Shown here piece by piece: positions 15,697 through 23,967 of a stretch of DNA of 64,000 nt. Within the stretch, counting starts at the first letter, position 1. Each line of letters begins with the position of its first letter. The notes beneath the pieces are model-generated. The model was not told the DNA's origin. It searched no databases and was given only the letters and a program-made list of their open reading frames with translations. The position numbers were made by a program, and so were the translations under genes. This DNA is from Nannocystis sp. RBIL2 (GTDB taxonomy: Bacteria; Myxococcota_A; Polyangia; Nannocystales; Nannocystaceae). The stretch lies in contig NZ_JAPNJW010000002.1 in assembly GCF_026626745.1 (NCBI RefSeq), positions 2,442,151-2,506,150 on the forward strand, read 5' to 3'.

Positions 15697-17610
15697 ATGA
15701 CCGACATTCACGCTTATCTCGAGCGCCACCAGCAGAAGGAGCTCCTGCGTCTCTTGACCTGCGGCAGCGTCGACGACGGCAAGTCGACCCTGATCGGTCG
15801 GCTGATGCACGACACGCGGGCGATCTACGAGGACCAGCTGGCGGCGATCCGGCGCGACAGCGTGCGCCAGGGGACCACCGGCGGCGAGCTCGACCTGGCG
15901 CTCTTGACCGACGGCCTGCGAGCCGAGCGCGAGCAGGGCATCACCATCGACGTCGCCTACCGCTACTTCAGCACCGACCGGCGCAAGTTCATCATCGCCG
16001 ACTGCCCCGGGCACGAGCAGTACACCCGCAACATGGCGACCGGCGCCAGCACCTGCCAGCTCGCCATCATCCTGATCGACGCCCGCCACGGCGTCATGCC
16101 GCAGACGCGGCGGCACAGCTACATCTGCAGCCTCCTCGGCATCAAGCACCTCGTGGTCGCCATCAACAAGATGGACCTCGTCGGCTTCGACGAGGCTGTC
16201 TTCGAGGACATCCGGCGCGCCTACACCCACTTCGCCGCCGGCCTGCAGATCCACGACATCACCTTCATCCCGATCTCCGCCCGCGACGGCGACAACGTCG
16301 TCGAGGCCGGCGACCGCATGCCGTGGTACCAGGGCCCGCCGCTGCTCGCCCACCTCGAGACCGTCCACATCGCCAGCGACCGCAACCTCCGCGACCTGCG
16401 CCTGCCCGTCCAGTTGGTCCTGCGGCCGAGCCACGACTTCCGCGGCTTCGCCGGCTCGATCGCCTCCGGCGTCCTGCGCGTCGGCGACGAGGTCGTCGTC
16501 CTGCCGTCGCGGGCGCGCTCGACCGTCAAGCGGCTCGTCACCTTCGACGGCGACCTCGAGGAGGCCCACGCGCCGATGGCCGTCACCGTCGTCCTCGCCG
16601 ACGAGGTCGACGTCAGCCGCGGCGACGTCATCGTCCGCCCCGGCGGCGAGCCGCAGCAGGCCAGCGAGGTCGAGGCGATGGTCGTGTGGATGGACGAGCG
16701 GCCGCTGGTGCGCGGGCGCAGCTACCTGATCAAGCACAACACGCGCACCGTCCCCGGCGAGCTCGAGGCAGTGCTGCACCGCGTCGACATCGCCACCCTC
16801 GAGCGGCGCCCGGCCGACGGCCTGGCGATGAACGAGATCGGGCGCTGCGCCCTGGCCCTGCACCGGCCGCTCAACTTCGATCCGTACACCGTCAATCAGG
16901 CCACCGGCGGCTTCATCATCATCGACCGCACCACCAACGGCACCGTCGGCGCCGGCATGCTGTGCGACCGCGGCGACCGCAGCGGCGGCGCCGATCCGTG
17001 GGCCGCGCCCGGGGTCGACGAGGGCGGCCGCGACCATCGCAGCGCCGTCACCCGCGAGGCCCGCGAGGAGCGCTTCGGCCAGCGCGCGGTCACCCTCCTC
17101 CTCACCGGCCTGCCCGGCTCCGGCAAGGCCACCCTCGCCTACGCCCTCGAGCAGCGGCTGTTCGCCGCCGGTCGCGCAGTCACCGTCCTCTACGGCCCGG
17201 CCATGCGCCGCGGCCTCGCGCGCGACCTCGGCTACAGCGCCGACGACCGCAGCGAGAACCTGCGCCGCGCCGCCGAGGTCGCCCGCCTGTTCAACGAGTC
17301 GGGTCTGCTTTGCATCTGCGCCTTCGTGGCCCCGCACGAGGCCGTGCGCGCCCGGGCCCGGCAGGTCATCGGCCCCGGCCGCGTGCTCGAGGTCCACCTC
17401 TCCGCCCCGCTCGACGTCTGCCGCGCGCGCGACCGCACCGGCCTGTACGCCCGCGCCGACGCCGGCGAGATCAAGGCCTTCCCCGGGATCAGCGCCGCCT
17501 ACGAGGCCCCGGTCGCCCCCGACCTGGTCCTGCCGACGCACGAGCTCGACGAGGCCGCCTGCGTCGACGCGCTGGTCGAGCTGCTGCGCTCGCGCGGCGC
17601 CGTCGGCTGA
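15697..17610 (+). CDS. cysN: CysN sulfate adenylyltransferase GTPase fused to a CysC-like domain
   Basis: 637 residues from the ATG at 15697. Residues 1-420 are CysN: G1 GSVDDGKS (23-30), DCPGH (102-106), NKMD (157-160), then EF-Tu-like barrels. CysN uses GTP to drive APS synthesis with CysD. Residues about 460-637 resemble APS kinase CysC, which would make PAPS. Key sites are altered: the P-loop reads GLPGSGKAT (471-479, Ala where Ser/Thr is expected), the usual DGDN/DGQN box is YGPA (499-502), and FISP is FVAP. The later blocks SENLRRAAEVARLFN, CRARDRTGLY and GEIKAFPGISAAYEAP are kept. The kinase half may therefore be weak or only structural. Confidence 0.92.
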   Translation: MTDIHAYLERHQQKELLRLLTCGSVDDGKSTLIGRLMHDTRAIYEDQLAAIRRDSVRQGTTGGELDLALLTDGLRAEREQGITIDVAYRYFSTDRRKFIIADCPGHEQYTRNMATGASTCQLAIILIDARHGVMPQTRRHSYICSLLGIKHLVVAINKMDLVGFDEAVFEDIRRAYTHFAAGLQIHDITFIPISARDGDNVVEAGDRMPWYQGPPLLAHLETVHIASDRNLRDLRLPVQLVLRPSHDFRGFAGSIASGVLRVGDEVVVLPSRARSTVKRLVTFDGDLEEAHAPMAVTVVLADEVDVSRGDVIVRPGGEPQQASEVEAMVVWMDERPLVRGRSYLIKHNTRTVPGELEAVLHRVDIATLERRPADGLAMNEIGRCALALHRPLNFDPYTVNQATGGFIIIDRTTNGTVGAGMLCDRGDRSGGADPWAAPGVDEGGRDHRSAVTREAREERFGQRAVTLLLTGLPGSGKATLAYALEQRLFAAGRAVTVLYGPAMRRGLARDLGYSADDRSENLRRAAEVARLFNESGLLCICAFVAPHEAVRARARQVIGPGRVLEVHLSAPLDVCRARDRTGLYARADAGEIKAFPGISAAYEAPVAPDLVLPTHELDEAACVDALVELLRSRGAVG

Positions 17611-17630
17611 CGATCTCGCCTGTCTCTTGT

Positions 17631-17651
17631 GACCTGCCCCAGGGGACAGGT
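17631..17651. repeat. Hairpin repeat copy after cysN
   Basis: ACCTGCCCC and GGGGACAGGT pair with one C/A mismatch around a short loop, 20 bases after the cysN stop, on the left side of the next gene. Confidence 0.6.
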
Positions 17652-17685
17652 CGCCGCTTCGCGCCGATCCTGCTATCCTGAGAGC

Positions 17686-18264
17686 ATGGTCGAACTCGGC
17701 TCGCCCGTCCTCCCGCGCCACAGCGCCGCCCTCGGCCTCACCCTGTTCTCCGCCATCGCCCTCCCGATCGTCGGCGACGCCAGCGTGCTCGACTGGCTGC
17801 TGGCGATCGGCGCGCGCGACCCGATCGCCGCAGTGTTCGGCCTGTTCATCTTCGGCGCGCCGTTCCTGTTCGGCCTCGCCGTCGCGGTCGCCAGCGTCTT
17901 GCACGATCGCGGGCGAGCCGCCCAGGTGGTCCAGGTCCCCCTCTCCATCATCCACGCGGTGCTGGTGCTCCACGCCGGCGCGCTCCTGCAGGCGCCCGGC
18001 ATCCCGCTGCGCCTGTCGTTCATCGGCTTCACCGCGGTCGCCTGCATCTATTACCTCTACGCCAAGGCCGAGGCCGAGGCCGCCGACCGCCCGCTCGGCC
18101 CGCGCTGGCTGACCCGCTGGGGCGGCGTCGTGTTGACCGGCGCCACCTTCTGGCTGCACTTCCAGACCTTCGGCCACCGCCCGTTCGGCCTCGCAGTCCA
18201 CGTCGCCCTCGCCGCCGCGTTCCTGCTCGCCGCCACCACCCCGCGCGAGCGCGCCAGCGAGTAG
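17686..18264 (+). CDS. Polytopic membrane protein of unknown function
   Basis: 192 residues from the ATG at 17686. Five or six hydrophobic segments cover most of the chain (ALGLTLFSAIALPIVG, DPIAAVFGLFIFGAPFLFGLAVAVASVL, VVQVPLSIIHAVLVLHAGALL, LSFIGFTAVACIYYLY, GGVVLTGATFWLHFQTFG and VHVALAAAFLLAAT). There are several in-membrane His residues but no motif I can name. It ends in a short charged tail (PRERASE). The upstream spacer holds a hairpin repeat and the downstream spacer another, so it is probably its own transcription unit. I do not recognise the family. Confidence 0.7.
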   Translation: MVELGSPVLPRHSAALGLTLFSAIALPIVGDASVLDWLLAIGARDPIAAVFGLFIFGAPFLFGLAVAVASVLHDRGRAAQVVQVPLSIIHAVLVLHAGALLQAPGIPLRLSFIGFTAVACIYYLYAKAEAEAADRPLGPRWLTRWGGVVLTGATFWLHFQTFGHRPFGLAVHVALAAAFLLAATTPRERASE

Positions 18265-18404
18265 CGCCGCGATCAACGTCACACCGGTCGCGTGACTCGT
18301 CCTCCCGCGATCACGACTGCCGCTTCGCCGGTCGTCGCTCCGCGCAGGCGCGCGACTGCCAGGCGTCCTCTCAAGACGGCGAGTCGCCTGCCCTCGCGCG
18401 TGCA

Positions 18405-18422
18405 CCTGTCCTCCGGGACAGG
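18405..18422. repeat. Perfect hairpin repeat copy (CCTGTCC type)
   Basis: CCTGTCC at 18405-18411, loop TCCG, GGACAGG at 18416-18422: seven perfect pairs. It shows the C:G version of the arm position that is A:T in the CATGTCC type. Confidence 0.8.
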
Positions 18423-18525
18423 CCGCGCGACCGCGCCGCGCTCGCGTGACACCGCCCGCCGCTCGCGGATTCCCGCCCTGGAATCGACCCTTGTTCTCGC
18501 CCGCCTCCCCGCCGACTCTGGAGGC

Positions 18526-18951
18526 ATGACGCGACTGTTGTTCGTCCTCGCGCTGGCTGCCTGCAATTCGAAGGGGTCCGCCGGCTCGCAGTGCTCCGCC
18601 GACGCCGACTGCGGGAGCGGGCTCGCCTGCGTCCTCCAGGTCTGCGCCGACCCTGCGCTCTCGAAGCCCGTCGACGACGCCCGCGCCAAGGCGCAGAAGG
18701 ATCTCGAGCGCCTTCAGGAGAGCCGGCGCGAGCTGGAGGCAGAGCGCACCAAGCTGGCGGCGGGCGCCGACGACGTGACGGCCCTCGAGCAGGAGCTCGC
18801 GGGCTTGCGGAAGAACGTGCAAGACCTCGACAAAGCGCTCGAGACCACCCAGGAGGAGCGAGATCGCAAGGTCCTGCTCGACACGAAGCAGGGCGTGGAG
18901 GAGCTCATCCGCAAACAAGAGGCGAGGCTCGCGGAGCTCAAGTCGCGCTGA
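18526..18951 (+). CDS. Small lipoprotein with Cys knot and coiled coil
   Basis: 141 residues from the ATG at 18526, which has GGAG just upstream. The lipobox is LALAAC (MTRLLFVLALAACNSKG). A compact disulfide-type module follows (CSADADCGSGLACVLQVC, the spacing often found in myxobacterial surface proteins). Residues about 48-141 are a heptad-rich coiled coil (DARAKAQKDLERLQESRRELEAER, LEQELAGLRKNVQDLDKAL, EELIRKQEARLAELKSR). It probably sits in the outer membrane with the coil extending into the periplasm or outward. The composition is less GC-biased than its neighbours. No partner gene is evident. Confidence 0.75.
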   Translation: MTRLLFVLALAACNSKGSAGSQCSADADCGSGLACVLQVCADPALSKPVDDARAKAQKDLERLQESRRELEAERTKLAAGADDVTALEQELAGLRKNVQDLDKALETTQEERDRKVLLDTKQGVEELIRKQEARLAELKSR

Positions 18952-19263
18952 CCGCCGATTCGCGGGCGCTCCCATGTGACCCGGAGCGCAGCATTCGCCG
19001 GCCTGCGAGTCGCATCGGGGCTCGACTTGCTGGACTCGCATTCGCCAATCGTGTGATCCGGATCGCAGAATCAGCGCCGTGAAACGCCGCCGCTCGCGGG
19101 GCGCTTCCCCCGCGGCGCGGACGCCCCGCCGGACTCGCATGTCCCGAAGGACACCTCCGAGATCGCCGCGTGCCCGCTCGCAGCCGGCCTGGCCGCCCGT
19201 CCGTCGCCTCGCCGCGGCCTGCCGTCATTCGCCGGCCGGTGGTTCATTCGTATCTTCGCTTGC
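18952..19263. other. Spacer with one repeat copy
   Basis: 312 bases without a supported gene. A hairpin-family copy (catgtcccgaaggaca) lies at about 19139-19154. The remainder presumably carries the promoter of the following lipoprotein. Confidence 0.5.
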
Positions 19264-20898
19264 ATGTCGCGTCGCGTCGTCTTGCTGGTCGCCGCCTCTG
19301 TCTCGTGCACCAGGCCCAACCCACTGTTTGCGCTCTCGGAGGGCGATCCGTCGGCAGCGGTCGACGACGACGACGACACGCCGGCGAGTGATTCCGCGGA
19401 CGAAACCGCCGGTACCGGCGTTCCGACGACCGGCGGCGTCGTCACCACCGAAGGGCCCGCCAGCACCGGCAGCGTCGATCCGACCGAGGGCCCCGCCGAT
19501 CCGACCGAGGGGCTGCCGGACCCCGACAGCTCGAGCTCGACCACCGACGGCAACGACACCTGCACCAGCGATTGCCCCGACGTCGATGACGAGTGCCTCG
19601 GCGGCCTCGAGTGCTCCGGCAAGCTCGAATGGCTGCGCCGCAGCGGCGACGCCGCGATCCAGCAGGCCGCCGACGTCGCAGTGCTGTCCGACGGCAGCGT
19701 CGTCGTCGTCGGCAACTTCACCGGCGAGCTCGGCACCGCCCCGGATGTGATCACCGCCACCGCCGATCCGCTCGAGGGCGACGCCTTCATCCTGCGCCTC
19801 GATCCGAGCGGCGAGCAGCTGTGGATCCGTCAGCTCTCCGGCGTCGGCGTGCAGGCGCTCGGCGCAGTCGTCGCCCTGTCCGACGATCGGATCGCGGTCG
19901 CCGGTCACTTCGGGGGTCAGCTGCTCCTCGATCCGCACCAGGCCGACGGCCTCGGCAAGCACCCCGGCTTCGTCGCAGTCCTCGACCCCGACGGCGCCTC
20001 CTCGATCCTCCACGTGTTCGGCGGCGACGACGTCTCCGCCCTCGACCTCGCGGTCGCCCCGAACGACGACCTCGTGGTCGTCGGCGGCTACGCCGGCGAA
20101 CTCGTGCTCGGCGCCGACAAGTCGACCAGCTCGGGGCGCGACCTGTTCGCAGTCGGCCTCGACCCCGTCGCCGGACCGGCGTGGAGCTGGCTGCCGCACT
20201 CGGCCGCCGACCAGACCGCGCACGCCGTCGCCGTCGCGCCCAGCGGCGACGTGTTCGTCGGCGGCGAGCTCGAGAGCGGCCTGCAGATCGCCGACATCAA
20301 CCTGCTCGGTCAGGGCCTCGACGGCTTCATCGCCGGCCTCGACCTCGAGGGCATCCCACAGTGGGGCACCCAGCTCGGCGGGCCCGGGGACGATCGCGTC
20401 CGCGCCCTCGCGGCCGCGCCCGACGGCAGCTTCGTCGTCGCCGGCGTCCACGGCGGCGGCCTCGACTTCGGCGAGGGTTCGCTGCCCGCCCCGGGACAGG
20501 GCGAGCTCGGCGGCTACGTCGCAGCCTTCGACGCCAAGGGCGGCCTCCGCTGGGCCCGCAGCGGCTTCAATCTCGGCGCCGAGCCGCCCGGCGTCGCAGT
20601 CGACGGCACCGGTCGCGTCGTCGCCTACTTGCCCCTGGGCGACGAGCCGATCGACCTCGGCGGCGGCCCGCTCGGCGACTCTCCCGGCGCCCTGCTCGTC
20701 AAGCTCACCAGCGCCGGCAACTTCGTGTGGGGCCGTCACCTCGTCGGCCAGGTCGCGACCGCGGGCCCCGGCCTCGGCGTCGGGCCTGCAGGCGAGATAG
20801 CGATCGCCGGCGCCTTCGACCCCGAGCTCGCGCACGACCCGGAGCAGCTCGTCTCGGCCGGCCAGCTCGACGTCTACGCCGGCCGCTTCCTCCCCTGA
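19264..20898 (+). CDS. Lipoprotein with beta-propeller-type repeats
   Basis: 544 residues. The signal sequence ends VAASVSC (lipobox) and is followed by an acidic and Thr/Ser/Gly/Pro-rich linker to residue about 100, then a short Cys cluster (CTSDCPDVDDECLGGLEC). The rest consists of repeats with the pattern D-x-A-V-x-x-D-G-x-V-V-V-x-G-x-F-x-G-x-L (for example DVAVLSDGSVVVVGNFTGEL, ALDLAVAPNDDLVVVGGYAGEL, ALAAAPDGSFVVAGVHGGGL), about 40-50 residues apart. This is typical of SBBP-like beta-propellers on myxobacterial cell surfaces. Ligand and function are unknown. Confidence 0.8.
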   Translation: MSRRVVLLVAASVSCTRPNPLFALSEGDPSAAVDDDDDTPASDSADETAGTGVPTTGGVVTTEGPASTGSVDPTEGPADPTEGLPDPDSSSSTTDGNDTCTSDCPDVDDECLGGLECSGKLEWLRRSGDAAIQQAADVAVLSDGSVVVVGNFTGELGTAPDVITATADPLEGDAFILRLDPSGEQLWIRQLSGVGVQALGAVVALSDDRIAVAGHFGGQLLLDPHQADGLGKHPGFVAVLDPDGASSILHVFGGDDVSALDLAVAPNDDLVVVGGYAGELVLGADKSTSSGRDLFAVGLDPVAGPAWSWLPHSAADQTAHAVAVAPSGDVFVGGELESGLQIADINLLGQGLDGFIAGLDLEGIPQWGTQLGGPGDDRVRALAAAPDGSFVVAGVHGGGLDFGEGSLPAPGQGELGGYVAAFDAKGGLRWARSGFNLGAEPPGVAVDGTGRVVAYLPLGDEPIDLGGGPLGDSPGALLVKLTSAGNFVWGRHLVGQVATAGPGLGVGPAGEIAIAGAFDPELAHDPEQLVSAGQLDVYAGRFLP

Positions 20899-20910
20899 CC
20901 CCGGACCTCT

Positions 20911-21588
20911 ATGCTGCCCCTGACGAGCCCCCTCATGACCGACCTGGCCGCGACCTGGAGCCGCTGGAAAGAGGAGACCTTCGGCTCCGGCTATCACATC
21001 TGGCACGAAGGCCTCGACGTAGCCGCAGTCACCAGGCTCCAAGGCCAGGCGCGCGAGCGGGCCCTCGCCATGCTGCGGCTCGGCCGCTCCCTCGGCGACG
21101 ACCACGCCTCCGAAGCGCTGGCGGCCATGGGCGACGCGCCGACGATCGCCGCCATGCGGGCCCGCCTCGACGCCGGCGATCCCCCGCTCCCGCCGGCCAC
21201 GCGCGTGCGCTTCGTCCGCGTCCTCCACACCGTCACCTCCGACCCGCAGCTCGCCGATCACCTCATCGCCATCCTCGACGAGACCTGGTCCAAAGGACAG
21301 CCGTGGTCGCCGCGGGTCGACGCCGCCATGGCCCTGCGCGAGTTCGCCGGCGAGGCCGACGAGGCCGCCCTCCTGCGGGCCGTCAGCGATCCCAGCTACC
21401 TCGTCCGCTGCCACGCCTGCGAATCGCTGCTGCACCGCTGGCGCGCCGGCCGGCGCCAGGTCAGCGACTACCCGGCCCTGTTCGCGCTGATCCGCGGCCC
21501 CGACGACGACGACGCGCCGACCGCCGGCGACCTCGCCCGCTACGCCGAAGCGCGGCAGCGCCTGCGAGCGCTGGCCGCCCGCCATTGA
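20911..21588 (+). CDS. HEAT-repeat-like protein
   Basis: 225 residues from the ATG at 20911; the ATG at 20935 (MTDLAATWSRWKEE) is an equally good start and would remove eight residues. The chain is a series of paired helices with the HEAT pattern (RERALAMLRLGRSLGDDHASEALAAMG, RVDAAMALREFAGEADEAALLRAVSDPSYLVRCHACESLLHRW). It has no signal peptide and is probably cytoplasmic. HEAT proteins usually bind other proteins. It follows the propeller lipoprotein by 12 bases and is convergent with the TonB receptor, whose stop is seven bases away. Confidence 0.7.
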   Translation: MLPLTSPLMTDLAATWSRWKEETFGSGYHIWHEGLDVAAVTRLQGQARERALAMLRLGRSLGDDHASEALAAMGDAPTIAAMRARLDAGDPPLPPATRVRFVRVLHTVTSDPQLADHLIAILDETWSKGQPWSPRVDAAMALREFAGEADEAALLRAVSDPSYLVRCHACESLLHRWRAGRRQVSDYPALFALIRGPDDDDAPTAGDLARYAEARQRLRALAARH

Positions 21589-21594
21589 CGGGCC

Positions 21595-23967
21595 TCAATA
21601 ATCGAGCCGCAGCCCCAGCGACGGGAAGATCGGCAGGCCGAACCCGCCGACGGTGTCGCGGAAATCATAGCTGTACACGTACATCTCGACGTTCTGGTGG
21701 TTGTAGACATTGAGCACGTCGAGGTACGCGAGGAAGCTGACGCGCTTGTAGATCCACCGCCGATCGATACGCAGGTCGAGCTGGTGGAAGGGCGGGAAGC
21801 GGGCCGAGTTCTGCAGCCCGCGGATCGGCAGGTACCCGCCCTCGTACTCGATCGACCCGACCACCGGCGTGTACGGCTGGCCCGACACCAGGCGGAAGCG
21901 GCCGCCGATCTGCCAGCCGCGGCCGAGCTTGATCGACGCCACGATCGTCAGGTTGTGCCGCTGATCGAAGTCACCCGGGCGCCGCCCGCCCGGGTCGCCG
22001 TGCTGCTGCGCGAACAGCAGCTCGCTGTGCATCAGCGTGTACGCCATCCAGCCGTACAGCCGCCGCGTCAACGGCTTGCGCAGCAGCAGCTCGAGCCCGA
22101 CCGTGCGCCCGTACGAGATCCGCGTCGGGAACCCGCCGAGCGACAGCGGCGGCACCGCGTTGTCCTGGTCGCGGTAGAACCCCGTCGCGTCGATCGTCAT
22201 GTCGGCCGGCAGGTCGTGCGACGCCCCGGCCGACAGCTGCAGCGCCCGGATCACGCGCAGCGAGTTCTGCCCGGGGAACACCGCGAACGCCGGCTCGAAG
22301 TTGGCGAAGTACGCCGGCAACACCACCTGATTGGTCCCGATCTGGCCCGAGCTCGGCACGATGCGCGCGTCGACCCCGAACTCCGACAGCCGCGACTGCG
22401 AGTACAGGCCCGCGCCGAAGCGCAGGCGCCAGCGGTCGCTCACCTCCCACAAGCCGTTGAGCCGCGGGTCGAGCGCGAAGGCCCGCTCCGATCCGACCGC
22501 GAACGCCGACGCGCGGAACCCCGGCACCAGCAGCAGCGACCCCAGGCGCAGCCGCCCCGACGAGTACAGCCCGAGCCACGTCTGCTCCCCGCGGGCCGAC
22601 TGCTCCGGCGGCGGCCAGCTGCTCCCGTCGGGCACCTGGCCGCGGGCGCGGTAGTGGTCGACGATCATGTCGGCGCCGACGATCAGGTCAAACCGCCTCG
22701 ACATCGCCCGCTGCAGCTCGGCCCGCAGCGAGCCGACGTAGTCGCGGCGGAACTGCTCGCGCTCATCCTCCGCCACCGCGATCAGCTGGCGGCCGACGTC
22801 GAAGCGCAGCGCCGGCGACACCATCGCCGACCACGCCCCGATCTTCTGCCGGTACGTGAAGTCGACGCGGTGGAAGCTCGAGCGATAGTCGATCGCGTCG
22901 TTGAACCCGCCCTCCTTTTCGTAGTCGCGGAAGCGGAAGCGGATCCGGTCGCCCGCCCCGAGCACGCGGGCCGAGATCGACGCCCCGCGCTTCAGCGGGA
23001 AGTCGACCATCGCCTGGTAATCATAATAAGTCGGCAGCACCGTCCCGTTCGAATCGGTCACCGACATGAACGCGCGCAGGCCCGCGTCCACGTAGCCGCG
23101 CTGGGCCCCGATGATGAACGACCCGCGCTTGCCGAGCGGCCCCTCGACCAGCGCGCTCGCGGCCCGCAGGTCGACCCCGAGGTGCCCGTGGACCCCGTCG
23201 CGTCGCCCGCGGCGCGGCTCGATCACCACCATCCCGCCCGAAGCGTTGCCGTAGCGGCTGTCGAAGTTGCCCGGCACGAAGTCGAGGCGCTCGATGACGT
23301 CGGCCGGCACCACGCTCGCCAGCGCCAGCGCGTGGAAGGCCCGCGGCACCGGGTGCTCGCCGACGAACACCCCCGACTGCAGCGGGCTCGCCCCGCGCAG
23401 CACCAGGAGCCCCAGCCCGCCCGGCGTGCGCGCCACCCCGGGCATGTTCTGCAGCGCCCGCAGCGGGTCGCCCTGGCTCCCGGGCATCGTCGCGATCTCC
23501 TCGCGCGACAGCGACCGCGCGCCCGCCTCGGGCCGCTTCTCCGTGGTGTTGCGGACCACCGTGCGGTACGGGTTCCACTCGGTCGGCCGCGGGAACAGCT
23601 GCCGCTCCGTCGTCGCCCGCCGGCGGATCTCCACCGCCTCCTCGAGCCGCTCGAAGCCCGGCGCGGCGATCACCACCCGCACCTTCCCAGGCGGCAGGTC
23701 GACCGCCAGGCGCCCCGCAGCGTCGGTCTCGAGCGCGGTCGTGTGCCCGTCGGCGCCCACGATCACCACCCGCACCTCCGCCAGCGCAGTGCGCAGCCCC
23801 GCCGCCCGCACCCGCGCGCGCAGCGTGCCGCAGTCGTCGCGCCCGGCGCACGGCTCGCTGACCTGCGGCGGCGGCCGCGGCGGCCGCGGCGACGGAGCAG
23901 CCTGCGCCTTCAGACATGCTCCGAAGTACATGGCCAGCGCGACATGTCCGAAGCGCCAGCGCATCAT
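21595..23967 (-). CDS. TonB-dependent outer-membrane receptor with carboxypeptidase-like N-terminal domain
   Basis: 790 residues from the ATG at 23967, overlapping the stop of the upstream lipoprotein gene (ATGA). After the signal peptide (MMRWRFGHVALAMYFGACLKAQA) comes a Pro-rich stretch, a carboxypeptidase-regulatory-like beta domain (ALAEVRVVIVGADGHTTALE...RVVIAAPGFERLEE), then the plug (REEIATMPGSQGDPLRALQNMPGVA, LVLRGASPLQSGVFVGEHPVP, DFVPGNFDSRYGNASGG) and a long beta-barrel ending in LGLRLDY. It would take up a scarce ligand using TonB energy; the ligand is unknown. Two hairpin-repeat copies lie inside the signal-peptide coding region. Confidence 0.92.
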   Translation of the reverse strand: MMRWRFGHVALAMYFGACLKAQAAPSPRPPRPPPQVSEPCAGRDDCGTLRARVRAAGLRTALAEVRVVIVGADGHTTALETDAAGRLAVDLPPGKVRVVIAAPGFERLEEAVEIRRRATTERQLFPRPTEWNPYRTVVRNTTEKRPEAGARSLSREEIATMPGSQGDPLRALQNMPGVARTPGGLGLLVLRGASPLQSGVFVGEHPVPRAFHALALASVVPADVIERLDFVPGNFDSRYGNASGGMVVIEPRRGRRDGVHGHLGVDLRAASALVEGPLGKRGSFIIGAQRGYVDAGLRAFMSVTDSNGTVLPTYYDYQAMVDFPLKRGASISARVLGAGDRIRFRFRDYEKEGGFNDAIDYRSSFHRVDFTYRQKIGAWSAMVSPALRFDVGRQLIAVAEDEREQFRRDYVGSLRAELQRAMSRRFDLIVGADMIVDHYRARGQVPDGSSWPPPEQSARGEQTWLGLYSSGRLRLGSLLLVPGFRASAFAVGSERAFALDPRLNGLWEVSDRWRLRFGAGLYSQSRLSEFGVDARIVPSSGQIGTNQVVLPAYFANFEPAFAVFPGQNSLRVIRALQLSAGASHDLPADMTIDATGFYRDQDNAVPPLSLGGFPTRISYGRTVGLELLLRKPLTRRLYGWMAYTLMHSELLFAQQHGDPGGRRPGDFDQRHNLTIVASIKLGRGWQIGGRFRLVSGQPYTPVVGSIEYEGGYLPIRGLQNSARFPPFHQLDLRIDRRWIYKRVSFLAYLDVLNVYNHQNVEMYVYSYDFRDTVGGFGLPIFPSLGLRLDY
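23909..23957. repeat. Hairpin repeat copies inside a signal-peptide coding region
   Basis: The stretch contains catgctccgaagtacatg and cgacatgtccgaagcg, matching the repeat family, inside the first 20 codons of the TonB receptor. The encoded FGHVALAMYFGACLK still works as a hydrophobic signal core. Confidence 0.65.
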
